DNA from: Lagopus muta
Taxonomy: Eukaryota > Chordata > Aves > Galliformes > Phasianidae
NCBI RefSeq assembly: GCF_023343835.1
Contig: NC_064435.1
Span: forward strand, 80,238,134-80,302,133
Length of the DNA: 64,000 nucleotides
Direction of reading: 5' to 3'
The position numbers were made by a program, and so were the translations under genes. Shown here piece after piece: positions 23,776-34,100 of the stretch (position 1 is its first letter; every line of letters begins with the position of its first letter). The notes under the pieces are model-generated. The model was not told the DNA's origin, made no database searches, and saw only the letters and a program-made list of their open reading frames with translations.

Positions 23776-25197
23776 AGCCGCCTGGTTGAGGTACCAGGAA
23801 GCCAAGCGGCCCTGGTGCGGGTGCGGGTGCGGGTGGTGCCCCTCCTGGTGGCCGCCCCCTGCCCCGCCGCCGCCGCCGCCGCCGCCGCCGGGGCCGCCGC
23901 CGCTCCCCGCGCCGCCGTTGGCCGCTCCGCCGCCGCCCCCTCCGGGCATGGCGTAGTCGGGCAGCGGTTCCTCGGCGGGGCTGGCTGCGGGCAGGTGGCC
24001 GCCGGGCCGCTCGTTGCCCCCCGCCGCCGCGTACAGGCTCATGGCCTGCATGTTGCAGTGGTAGGAGCCGGCGGCGGCGGCAGCGGGCTGGCCGCAGGGC
24101 GAGCCGTATACCGCGGAGCTGTGGCCCGGGGAGTAGGCGCCGAGCGAGAGGGCGGGCGGCAGCGAGCTGCGCGGGGCGGCGGCGGCGGGGGGCAGCAGGC
24201 CGGCGCCCAGCTCGGCCGCCTGCGGGGAGCCCCGCAGCGAGGTCATGATGTTGTCCACGCTGAAGCCCGGCCCGTGATGGTGCGGAGGGGGGGGAGGAGG
24301 AGGAGGTGGAGGAGGTGGAGGAGGCGGCTCGGGGCCCTCCATGCCGAGGGAGCGGGCGGCGGGGAGCGCTCCGCCGCGGGGGCTGCCGCCGCTCGAGAGG
24401 CTGCTGCTGCTGTCGGGGCTCTCGATCTTGGGCACGGCGCCCAGCGGCGGCGCGGCGCCCGGCGGGGACACGGCCTGCGGCGGGGAGGCCGTGCCGTTCT
24501 CCGTCTTGATGTCCTGGATGCGCACCGGCGGCGGAGCGGCCCCGGCCGCGGGAGGGCCCCCGCCCTCGGGCTCGGCGCCGGTGGCGGCGGTGGGCGGCGG
24601 GCGCGGCGGCGGCGGGGCATGGTCCTTGAGGTGCAGGCGGTCCTTCTCCTCCTTGTCCTTGACGGCGTCCTTCTTCTTGAAGCGGCGGCGGCGGCGCAGG
24701 AAGCTGCCGTTCTCGAACATGTTGTAGGAATCGGGGTCCAGCGTCCAGTAGCTGCCCTTGCCGGGCTTCTTGTCGTCGCGGGGCACTTTGACGAAGCACT
24801 CGTTGAGGGACAGGTTGTGGCGGATGGAGTTTTGCCAGCCCTGCTTGTTGTCCCGGTAGAAAGGGAAGCGCTCCATGATGAACTGGTAGATCCCGTTGAG
24901 GGTGATCTTCTTATCGGGCGCGTTCTGGATGGCCATGGTGATGAGCGCGATGTAGCTGTAGGGCGGCTTCACCATATCCTTGGGCTGCGGCGGCGGCGTG
25001 TAGGGCCCGTAGGCGCGGGCCATGCCGGCGGGGTACTGCTCGTGGGCCGGGTGCGAATACACGCTCATGGGGGCCGGCATGGCCGCGTAGCCCCCGCCGG
25101 CCGCCGCCGCCGCCGCTCGGTAGTAGCTCTGCTCCCCGCCGAGGTACGGCACCACGCCCAGGGAGTTGGGGCTGGACACGGAGTAGCGCGCCTGCAT
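23515..25197 (-). CDS. FOXC1: Forkhead box protein C1 (FOXC1), single exon, complete
   Basis: FOXC1 is a nuclear winged-helix transcription factor acting in neural crest, eye anterior segment, somite, kidney and vascular development. The 560-residue frame starts [20 protein letters not shown], the conserved FOXC1 N-terminus. The forkhead domain spans about residues 77-168, from [10 protein letters not shown], with recognition helix NSIRHNLS at 123-130. A basic nuclear-localisation stretch RRRRRFKKK follows at about 168-176. Further landmarks are an IKTE sumoylation-type motif at 230-233, [15 protein letters not shown] near 310-324, and the conserved end GAFVYDC-KF. Human FOXC1 is 553 aa, so the length is normal; the gene is intronless in vertebrates. 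The ATG at 25197 has G at -3; the frame stays open upstream to at least 25398 but has no ATG there. Low-complexity runs include about 15 Pro at 290-304, 12 Ala at 473-484, and Gly blocks near 420-447 and 513-532. FOXC2 is excluded by the N- and C-terminal sequences. Confidence 0.97.
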
Positions 25198-25900
25198 GGC
25201 CGCCCGGCAGCCGTCCCCCTCCCTCCCTCCCGCCGCGGCGAGCAGCGCGGCCCTTCCCCCTCCACCCTCCGCCGCTCCGCGGGGCCGAGCAGCGCCCGGC
25301 GGCCGTGCGGCACCCCCCGCCCCCCCCGGCGGAGCGAGGGACGGAGGCGCCGGGCTCCGCTCTCGGTCTGCTCCGCGCGAGGCGGGGGGGGAGGTCAAAA
25401 AAGCGGGGAGGGGGCAAAAAGGGCTGCGAAAAAAGAGAAACGGGGGAGGAAAAAAAAAAATGAAAAAAGGAAAAAAAAAAAAAACAACAAAAAACCAGCA
25501 ATCGCAGCGGAGAAGGCAGCTCCCAACGCAGGAGGGGGATTAAGGAAAGAAAACCTTTGCGACGCAGCTCCCGGCTCCGCGTTCCGCAGCGAGCTGTCTG
25601 CAGCGGGGACCCGGCTCGGGGATGGGTTCTGTGGGGCTTTTTGAAGCGAGCAGCAGCAAGAAAAAATCCACCGTCCGCTCCGCCGGCGGAGCTCCGCGCT
25701 TTCTCTCCTCTCTCTTTTTTTCAGTCTCTTTCTCGGTGCCGGGCTGCCTTGGGACGCATCGGAAAAACTCCTGAACTTTTGAGCATCCGTCACCGCCGCG
25801 AGAACTTTTTTACGCACTTACGGTTTTCTCCTTTTTTTTTTTTTCTTTCTTTCTTTTTTTTTTTTTTTCCTCCCCTCTCTCTCCGCTCTCTCTCTTGCTC
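25198..25900 (-). other. FOXC1: FOXC1 5'UTR (inferred extent)
   Basis: GC-rich leader upstream of the FOXC1 ATG, containing A-rich low-complexity stretches on the plus strand at 25450-25500. No splice sites are needed, because FOXC1 is a one-exon gene. The 5' end is not determined by sequence. A start around 25.87-25.93 kb is inferred from promoter motifs, giving a leader of roughly 0.7 kb. Confidence 0.5.
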
Positions 25901-25935
25901 TCTCTCTCTCTTTTTTTTTTCTTTTCCTCCTTTTG
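25824..25935. repeat. Polypyrimidine tract beside the FOXC1 promoter
   Basis: About 110 bases of almost pure T and C on the plus strand (GA-rich on the FOXC1 sense strand), including a (CT)n run at 25898-25910 followed by T10. It lies immediately downstream of the GC box with respect to FOXC1 transcription, so it may span the transcription start. Confidence 0.9.
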
Positions 25936-25980
25936 CAGCGGCTCGGCCCCGCCCCGCCGAGTCCGGACGGCCAATAGGGG
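25930..25980 (-). promoter_or_regulatory. FOXC1: FOXC1 core promoter: GC box and CCAAT box
   Basis: A GC box reading GGCGGGGCGGGGC on the minus strand lies at about 25946-25960. An inverted CCAAT box lies at 25971-25975 (CCAAT on plus, ATTGG on minus, in GGCCAATAGGGG). I see no convincing TATA box. The spacing, with CCAAT upstream of the GC box in the direction of FOXC1 transcription, fits a TATA-less CpG-island promoter starting shortly downstream. It is about 750 bases upstream of the ATG. Confidence 0.6.
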
Positions 25981-26033
25981 CCGGGAAACACCCGCGGCTC
26001 TGAATGAGGAGGGAAAAAAAACGAGACCGGGCT

Positions 26034-26107
26034 GAAAAAAAAAAAAAGAGAGAGAGAGAGAGGGAAAAAAAAAAGGAGAGAGGGAGAAAGAGAGACGGGA
26101 AAAGAGC
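26034..26107. repeat. Polypurine tract upstream of the FOXC1 promoter
   Basis: An A13 run followed by (GA)n and further purine-only sequence on the plus strand, interrupted once by C at 26096. It is the reverse complement in kind of the tract at 25898-25921. Confidence 0.9.
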
Positions 26108-26187
26108 TCCCGCGCAGCGCCGGCAGCCGCGGCTCTCGGCTACGGCCACACACGCCGAGTCTGGGGCTTGAGCGGGGCCCCGTAGCC

Positions 26188-26216
26188 TGCGCGCATTTTG
26201 CGCACATTTTGTGCGC
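26188..26216. repeat. GCGCA/TTTT iterated palindromic motif
   Basis: The segment reads GCGCGCATTTTGCGCACA followed by TTTTGTGCGCG. It alternates GCGCA/TGCGC blocks with TTTT, forming both direct and inverted repeats and resembling tandem E2F-type sites (TTTTGCGC). It is about 1 kb upstream of the FOXC1 ATG. Confidence 0.5.
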
Positions 26217-26566
26217 GGGGGGTGGAGGGGGGGAAGGAGAGCACCAAGGCCGCGTGAGCGCCCACCCGTGCGCCGTACGAGCGCGGACAGGTCCATGCGT
26301 TTCACCGATGCACACACACACACGCGGAGCTCTCCGCCACGCGTGTTTCTTCCCCTCCCCTCAATTCATTGTTATTATGTTCTCTGTTCGCCCCCCGCTT
26401 TCCCTCAATTTGTTATTATTATTTTCTCTGCTCACCCCCCTCCCGCTGGCCTTTCCCCCTTCCCGCATCCCGGATCCTCTTCCTCTCCCCACGCCCGTGG
26501 GCGCGGAGGGAATATTCGCACGGTGTACGGACGCGGTGCGGTGCGGTGCGTGGCTCTGCTCTCCCT

Positions 26567-26580
26567 GGGGGGGGGGGGGG
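26567..26580 (+). repeat. Homopolymer G14
   Basis: 14 consecutive G bases in the CpG domain. A simple low-complexity run. Confidence 0.9.
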
Positions 26581-27536
26581 ACCCTGCGCAGAGCCCGGGG
26601 TGCGGCGTTTGTGCCCAACTGCGGTGCCGCTTTCTGCTCCGTGCGTGTCAGGTGTGTGTCACGGGAACGAAAAGAAATAGGCGCGGGAAAGGGGATGCTC
26701 CTGATACCGTTTGGCCGGACCTCGTGGCTAGAATTGATTCGTATTGCTGCTGCCTTTGTTGAAATGTCTGAGAGCGTACATGGGCTGTAACGGGATGTTG
26801 GGAATAACTCTTCAACGGGAGCGCAGAGGCGGCGAGGGGTGAGGGCTCGGTTCGTTCTTTTCCAGCATCCCCCTCCCTCTCCCCGGTCGTTGCTCCATCG
26901 GAGAGAGGAGGATTTCATTTCGCCGTTTAAACCCGGGAGAACCGCGTCCGTGTCCTGCGGGACAAGTCCCGGCAGCCCCGCGGGGACCCGAAGCCCGTTC
27001 CGCTGCCCTCGGCCGCTGCCAGCCGGGACCCCGCTGGCGTTCGGAACCGGTCGGCCGGGGGAAGGAGCCGAAATCTGTTTTGTGGGGCGGCATATGTGGG
27101 GGGAAAGACGCTGAGAGCGAGTTGGTGCGAGGCATCGCTCACCCGAGCGTGTGACAGCGCCCGTCGGGCCGAGGACCCCGGGGTTCCCCCGGTTCCGAGC
27201 CCCTTTCACAGCCTTTTGCTGTGGGGACGCATCCTTCGCTCGGTTCGTTCCTCACACAGCACAGAGCCGTTGGTTATTCAATAGGCACACGCGTGCTTTC
27301 AGTGCAAGGAACCAAAGAAGTAATTTATACGGGCTGATATCTGCTCCTTTTCACATTCAAACGTCGCGGGTCTCCTCTTGGTAATAAATGTCAGCGCTGT
27401 AAAAGGGAATACCCGGTCCTACACAGCCGTGGTGTTTCACCGTCTGCAGTCGCTCACCTGCTGCTGCCCCACTGCGCGTTTCCCCCTTTCCTTCACGACT
27501 GCAGAACGAATAAACGTGCGAGCACTGCGCTGTTTA

Positions 27537-27600
27537 TCCATCCCAACACTTGGTATTTTCAAAAACCGTGTGTCCGTCCCAACACTCGGTATTTTCAAAA
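27537..27600. repeat. 36-bp tandem duplication
   Basis: The 28-bp segment at 27537-27564 recurs at 27573-27600 with two mismatches (core TCCCAACACTTGGTATTTTC against TCCCAACACTCGGTATTTTC). The period is 36 bp. It lies in the CpG domain about 2.3 kb upstream of the FOXC1 ATG. Confidence 0.9.
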
Positions 27601-30600
27601 GCTCTCTCTTATTTTGCTGAAGAAAAAAAAAAAGAGAGAGAGAGAAAAGAAAAGGCAGAAAGAAAGGGGGGGAATAAAGGATCTGTGAGCGCGTCCCCAC
27701 GCTCCCGGGCCGTGCGATGTTCCCACGGCGTTACCGCGGACACAGCCGTTCCCATTCGCTGCGCGCTCACTGCGCGGTGGACCCTTTGCTCCTCCGGCGA
27801 TGTGCGGGGCTGTGCCAACACCCGGAGGTTTCAGCTCAGGGAAGAAGGAAAGGGGGGCATTAATCCGGCGTGGTTTGCATTCAACCCGTTTTGCAATAGC
27901 CCCTCTGATTCTATAATTGTGAACTGACGCAATTGCCGGCTGCGTGCTAAGCTACATACCTCGCAGCAGCGCGACTCTGGTTTCTGCATGCGGGGCACAA
28001 AAGTCACCATTGTGAGGAGCGAGAGTGGCATGTTCTTACGGTGATATTTGGTGCGAGGGCGGCAGGAAGGGCGCCTTTCCCACCGCTTTCTCGGGATACC
28101 ACCCAGAAAGAGGTCTCGGCGCTGGGCTTTCGCCTCCCCGAAGGGCTCCAGAAAGCGCACCCAACGCGGCCTCCGGCTGCCGGCATCGCTCGGTGCCCCA
28201 CACGGAGCGGGGCTGGAGCCGGAGGGGCCGGGGCCGGGCTCGGGGACCCCGCCGGGCAGCGTCGGGCCGGGGGAGCCGCGCCGCGGGGCTCGGCGCGTGT
28301 GTGGCCGCTGGCGGCCGTATTTACGGAGATGTCAGTAAGAAGGATGGCAGCGGAGCGCTGGGCGGAGGGGCCGCCGTCTGACCTGGGCAAAGCCAGGTGG
28401 GCCCCCCCGACTCGCTCTGGGAGACCCGGGGGTGACCCGCCCGCCGGCCCCGGGCTGTTTGTGTTTAGACGGAGTCAGAGCTGCATTTCTCTCTTTCTTT
28501 TGGCTCCCACATCACAGCGGCAGCCCTGCAACTCCGAGCCCAGCCACCCAACCCGGCTCTTCGCATCTCAGGATGCGGCTTTCCGCGTTCCGCAAACGGA
28601 GGGCAGGGAGAGCAGCTCTCATCTTTTCGGGGAGGGGGGAGCAGGAGAGAGGCCATCTCCCCGAAATCTGTGCTCAGCTCTATGCCAGACCCACCCACTC
28701 CGGTTTGGCAGCACTGTACCTTCTGCCCTTGCAGTGCTGCGCGGCCCGAGCTCAGGGGCTGTGTGCGCGTTTTGTACTTTATTTGTGCTTGCGTTTGTGT
28801 TCGTATTTTTGTTTCTGTTACCGTAGGCTGACGACTTCACAGCTGAGTCGGAGCACTATTCCAGTCCCGGGTGGCTTTTGTCTTTAAGACATAAACAACA
28901 CAACTTAATACGAAAATGAACTCTCCATCCCTCCGGCATCCTTTAGGCTCTCATTCTTGAATGGGAAATGAATTGCCCTTCACCGTAAATGCGGCAGCGC
29001 TCATCGGCTTCGTGTATTTCACGAACGCAACGCCTTCGTTTCACCTTTGGTGTCTAAAGGCGAATTTTGCATTTAATTCCCAGAGCAGAGCCGGGGCCAT
29101 GGACCGGTCGGAACCCGCGAGGTTCCTCGTCCCGTCCGTGTGACACACAGGTGTCGCGGCACCAGGAGCGCAAACAAAATCGCGCTGAGAGGAACGGCTC
29201 GCGTTCTTTCTGCACTCGGGGCAGAGCGGTGTCACACAGAAAACACTAAGACCAAACCGACCCGCAGCCGCATAAATCCCTTTAATCTAGTGGGTCCCCA
29301 ACAGCTCCGGCATCTCACGGAAAAAACAACGTTTGAGGACTGAGGGGGTGTGGGGGTTAAAAACTCTCTCCTAAAACGACAAAGGAGACAGCCTGACACG
29401 GATTTGATTTAATTTTTTTCTTTCTTTTTCTTTCCAAGGTCCCTTGTCCCTTTTGTGTTCCTTTTCCTCCCTTGTTTCCTTCCTTTCTGCGGGAGGGGCG
29501 GCGAGGCTGGAGCGGTGCTGAGCCCACCGGCTTCTCTGGAACCGCACAAATGGAACCTCGCGGGGCGGCAGAGCGGGGAGCGAGAGGGAGACTCCTGCTC
29601 CATCCCCATCTACTGCCATGTATGCGGGAGGAGAGAGACCGATTTGTAGAAAGGATTTATTTACTCCAGAACGAGGCGGCAGCTCCTCTCTGGGCAGCGA
29701 TAAGCGCTTGGCGATTCATCACGCACCCGATAGGGATCAGACTCCGCGCTCATCATTCCCTTCTCTCGAGTATTCCGAGGGCTGAGCACAAGAATGAGTT
29801 TGCGGGAGGGCTGCGCTGCCCCGCGGCAGGCAGATGGGGGGCAATGGCTTCTCCGCGCCCGCGCAGCTCCCGCGCCGCACCCTCCGGCCACCTGCGCGAC
29901 ACCGGGCGCTACGCGAGACGCGGGCGCCCCCTACCGACCGCTCCGCGCCGCTCCGCGCACCTGCCGGGCCCCCGGGAGCCCCGCGCAGTGCCGGGTCTGT
30001 GCGGTGCGCGGCTACGCGATGCCAGCTCTGCCGGGGCCGCTATTTCTCCGGCCGTGCCAAGGAATGTCTTTATGGGTTGCCAGGCTTGCCCGTAAAACCT
30101 GCGAATGAAACAGTGCCGGTTTCCAGGAAAAGCGCTCCTGGTTTTTTTTTTTTGTTTTTTTTTTTTTTAAGCTGCCCTTTTCTGTCTCGTTACTGCCCTG
30201 CTCGGCCTCCGACGAAACGGCTCCATAAAGCTGCCCGTAAACTCGAAGCACAGGCTTTTGCACCTCCGTATGGCTGCAGAGGAGGTGCGAAGACGCACAC
30301 GCGCAGCTCGATGAGTGTGCGGATTTCGGAGTGTTACGAGGCATTGACGTACAGTAAGCACAAACGCACCAAGGAGCTCTGTGTTCCTTTAGGGCTCTAG
30401 GAGCAAAGGCAGTGCAGGTCGTAAGGCTCTGCTATCTGCATACGTGCTTTTATGAGGCTACAAATGCTCTCTGCACAGTTATTCGTGCGCTGCCAGATGT
30501 AATGCGCTACAGCTGTTTGCATGCAGAAAGGAGCAGTGCTACAATGCAATAAGCAGAGGGGAAAGAAGGCTTTAAAGAACAGAAACTTTAGGGTGTAGGT

Positions 30601-31051
30601 GCTGTTTTCCACAAAGAAAAAGCCATGCACAAATTAGTGGGACCTGGGGTCCCACTGGCACTGACCTCAGGTGTTCTGTAGGTCCCTGTTTCCAAATGAG
30701 GCAATGTCCCATCTGTCCCATCCAGGCCAAGTAGGGCCAAGTCCCTGTCCTGCAAAGCAGCAGAGGCCACAAGCTTCTGTCCCATGCTGAGTGATTGCAC
30801 TAGGAGTGCTTCACTTGCTAACCACAAGCACAGGTTTTTTAGGAAAGAAGAGACACTTGAGGGATTATTTATAAAAGTTATTGAAGTTATCTGTTTAACT
30901 TGATAATTCCTGAAGGAGAAGCAGAGATTATCAGCTGAGGCTTACATTTAGAAGTAATTACATGTCTGACTGTGGGGTACCTGTGTGGCTGGCTGGGCAC
31001 AGGGGCACGTTTCAGCTCTCCTTCTACACGTGCTCTTTCCTCTTGGTTACA

Positions 31052-31131
31052 GTGGGGACAGCAGAAGGTCTGTGGGGACAGCAGGAGGCCACAGGGCTGG
31101 CAAGAGGCCTTTGCGGACAGCAGGAAGCTCT
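31052..31131 (+). repeat. Minisatellite, 20-bp unit, four copies
   Basis: Four consecutive 20-base units start at 31052, 31072, 31092 and 31112. The first reads GTGGGGACAGCAGAAGGTCT and the second GTGGGGACAGCAGGAGGCCA. The third is degenerate and the fourth recovers GCGGACAGCAGGAAGCTCT. Period and register are clear by eye. Confidence 0.85.
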
Positions 31132-34100
31132 GCATGAAATGGTGACCAAGGCTCCCGCAGCTGTCCCTGTGGCAAGAACACCCACAGCAGCAGGTAATGT
31201 GCCCCTCCCACAGCAACTGACAGCCAGGAGCAAGAAATGTTCGGGCAGCTTACATCATCGTTTGCCTGTATCATTATCAAGGAGGAACTGAAAGCTGTTT
31301 TATGAGGAGCAGACAGACAAGACTAGCTTGAGCTTGAGACATAAAGAACTCAAACCACTAAGATACCTGAAGGCATCCCAATTAAGCGATATTACCATCT
31401 CGATCAAGATGCAGTCATTGTTAGTAAGCATCCCTGATTTCTAAGTGAGATATGCCAATGAAACAGATTTCCTGATTAGGTGCACTTAAATTAAGTGGAG
31501 AGAACTGCATGGAGGAAATGTGGAAGAGCTCTTGTATGGGCCAACTTCATGGGCACTGTGTCACCTCCACTGACACAGAGCTTGGACCGCTAACCTCAAA
31601 CCCACAGTGCTGCCCATGCCTGGGGCTGTGTGACCATCCCACCTCCACCCTCTGCCTGTGCTCCCAGCACAGGGAGCAGTGCTGCTAGTCATGCCCACAG
31701 CCACCTGCATCAGAGCACCTTGGCACCTGTGCTCTGCCAAAATCCCACTGGGTGCTGAGAAGGAGGCAGAGTGGTATCTGAGAGCCTGCGGGGGCTGATC
31801 CGACAGATAATGGCTTGGGATTTGGGATGAATCTGAAAGGAAGATCCTCATCAGCTCTGCACTGGATATTTCTGAGTTTTAGAGGTCAGACTTGCATAGT
31901 TTTCAGGTGGAGGGACTCCAGGTGACATGCTCTGGCAGTAGGGCTGAAGGGCAGGTTGGGGAGGAAGAAAACACAGGCAGCAAGTCTTGCAGACACTGGT
32001 CCTTCTTAAAGCCCTGAGCTGCGCCTGCCACGTGAGCTAGGTGAAGAAAGAAGGGCCCTACACTGAAGTCCAGTGCTGATGCCCCTCTTAACATCCACTC
32101 TGCTCTTAACATCCAAACTGCTCTTCTGGTAGGAGACCTCTGAAAAGAGCCTGCAGTGAATGAGCTTCTGGGGAGAGGTTTGTGTCTCCTCATGCAACTT
32201 TTTTGCTCCAGAGCCCTGCCTTGTCTCACATCCCCACGCTGAATAAGGCAAGGAATGTGAGCCCTCCACCACACCTCTAGCTTTCAACATTTGCTGAGCT
32301 TGTTTGTCTATTATTTTTTTTTTTCCCCTGTGACTTTTGAGATTGTAATCTTGGCAAGGTAGGGACTGCCTCCTCTTCTGTGTTTCTATACCATCTAGCT
32401 CCTGGTTGTGTCCAGGATCTTGGGCTGATGTGCTAACAATGAATAAGCACAATTATCTGGGGGGTTCTCTTTGTGGATTGCTCTAAAATGGATTGAGCTG
32501 GAAATGTACCAGTTCCTTTGGAAGAGGAGGGCTTACAGTAACCACTTGATTAAAACGATCGCTCTCTGCAGGGATGAACACAGGTGTTGCTTTCAGTGAT
32601 GTTTGTCACAGATTTGCATACAGTGAATAGCACACCAGGTCCCTCTTTCTTCTAAGCTTAGGGGATGGCAGCAGCCGTCTAAACCTCTTTGAAGAAAAAG
32701 ATGACACAGAGTTTTCTTGCTGACCTGAAGCAAAGGTGTACTCTCGAGGTGTGCCTGCTTTTCAATTTGCCTACCTATATGAATTCTAAATGTAGCAGCT
32801 TCATGCAGTTATTTCATTTCAGAGGTCCCCTCCAAGTGTCTCATCCTGACCTCGTATGGCTGCGTGGCACGCAGTCAATCAGTACAGAAATCCATCTCTG
32901 AATCTCTTCTTCTTCATTTTTCTTTCCAAATTCTGCTTTTCCTTTCAAACGAGGCCAGCTCCTCAAGCCATTAGGCTGAATTGCATCAGCTGTGGCTCTG
33001 GCTTGGGGAAATTAAAGGTGAACACCTGTGCCAGCTCAGCATCACCACAGTGCATGAGCACGTAGAAGAAGTTAAGTCACTGGAAAGCGAACAAGGCTGG
33101 AGCCTTAGTGGTGCTGGTGGATCAGGTGCGTGCTATGTGCTAGGTAGTGTCCTTGGGAGAGCTGCTTCTTTGGGCAGCCTTAGCGGTGAGATTGGTTTCT
33201 TATTCTGTTCAGTTTGAAGACTGGCCGTTATAAAATGTGGCATTTGGTGGCATGGTTGTTGGGTTCGGGGGATTTTTTTCAGAACTAAGTATATGCATCT
33301 TCAAAATAATGTTATGTCTTCTAGTATGGTTCCCACTGAAGTGAATGGAGATGTCCCTATTAACTTTAAAATGCAATTTCCTCCACCTCCTCCTTTGTAA
33401 AAGACTTAATCAAACATGTTTAGCGGAAACCTACGAGAGCTGTCTAATGACTGACTTGCTTTGCCCAGGGAAAAATGTAACCATAAACTGAAACATGATG
33501 CTGAAAACCAAGTTTAGTAGAAAGTGTTTAGTCTAGTGCTAGATGAATGATGGAAGCGTGTATTTGTGAATAATTTATTTGACAATTGGTGTGAGAGGGG
33601 GGAAATGACCAAGTTCTCTACTCGTCTGTCTTTGCCTATCTACAAAACTGGCTGAACAATGCACAAACAAATTGCTAATATGTATTCAGAAGCAGAGAAG
33701 TTAGCTTTTGTCAAAGGCATTTTTAGCGGAGACTTGGACTACTCCCAGATCAGCTTAATTTTCTCGTGTTCTTTGCATAGTAAACAAAGGAAGTTGTTCT
33801 ATTAGTTACTAAATCCAGTATGACTATGCATTTTGCCAGTGATGTTCATGTTCTATTGCAAATCCCACACTGTGAGGACTGCAAACATTGGAGCATGGTC
33901 TTCCTGGCTGTGGCCAACGTACCAAGACTTGAGTGAGCTCAGCAAGCTACATCTTATAGGTTGTGCCCACCTGCATCCCCTCCTTGGAGGAGTTCTTTGC
34001 TGGAGCCTTCACAGCAGGAGTGCTGTGGATGGCACGATGCACAAGGCTGAATGAGGAGAAGCTGCACCACTTAAGAAGGTGTGTTCTGCGATCAGGAAGG

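Larger units (their letters stand above)
17031..30360. promoter_or_regulatory. FOXC1: Large CpG-rich domain around FOXC1
   Basis: From about 17.03 kb to 30.36 kb the sequence is visibly CpG-dense on both sides of FOXC1. Outside it, CpG is rare, as is usual for methylated vertebrate DNA. The change at both edges happens within a few hundred bases. AT-rich motif-bearing islets (near 18.4, 19.5, 20.0, 20.6 and 22.0 kb) interrupt it. Such wide CpG domains are typical of developmental transcription-factor genes regulated by Polycomb. That assignment is inference; the edges are judged by eye. Confidence 0.75.
25981..30360. other. CpG-rich region upstream of FOXC1, no gene recognised
   Basis: This stretch holds the polypurine tract, a GCGCA-type repeat (26188-26216), a 14-G run (26567-26580) and a 36-bp tandem duplication near 27.54-27.60 kb. 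Several long open frames exist on both strands (for example 28041-28826 plus). They overlap one another in different frames, are dominated by Arg/Gly/Pro/Ala, and have no recognisable domain, as expected of GC-rich noncoding DNA. A noncoding transcript divergent from FOXC1 is possible but unproven. Confidence 0.6.

Noticed and set aside
23426..24799. 457-codon minus-strand frame overlapping FOXC1 in another register
   Set aside because: Shadow frame of FOXC1 dominated by Arg/Pro/Ala/Gly, with no conserved motifs.
23302..25644. 780-codon open frame on the plus strand antisense to FOXC1
   Set aside because: It is the mirror of a GC-rich gene: stop codons are rare on the opposite strand, the product is Arg/Gly/Ala/Val low complexity, and no domain is recognisable. 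FOXC1 on the minus strand fully explains the region.
28041..28826. 261-codon plus-strand frame in the CpG domain upstream of FOXC1
   Set aside because: Overlapped by other frames of similar length in all registers. Its composition reflects GC content and it has no recognisable domain or promoter/splice evidence.
30636..30656. Short hairpin AGTGGGACC-TGG-GGTCCCACT
   Set aside because: A perfect nine-base stem, but too short to separate from chance in 64 kb; no neighbouring features support a function.
33330..33375. Patch resembling an amniote palindromic repeat (CCCACTGAAGTGAATGGAG)
   Set aside because: Only one short block matches the remembered pattern; not enough for a call.
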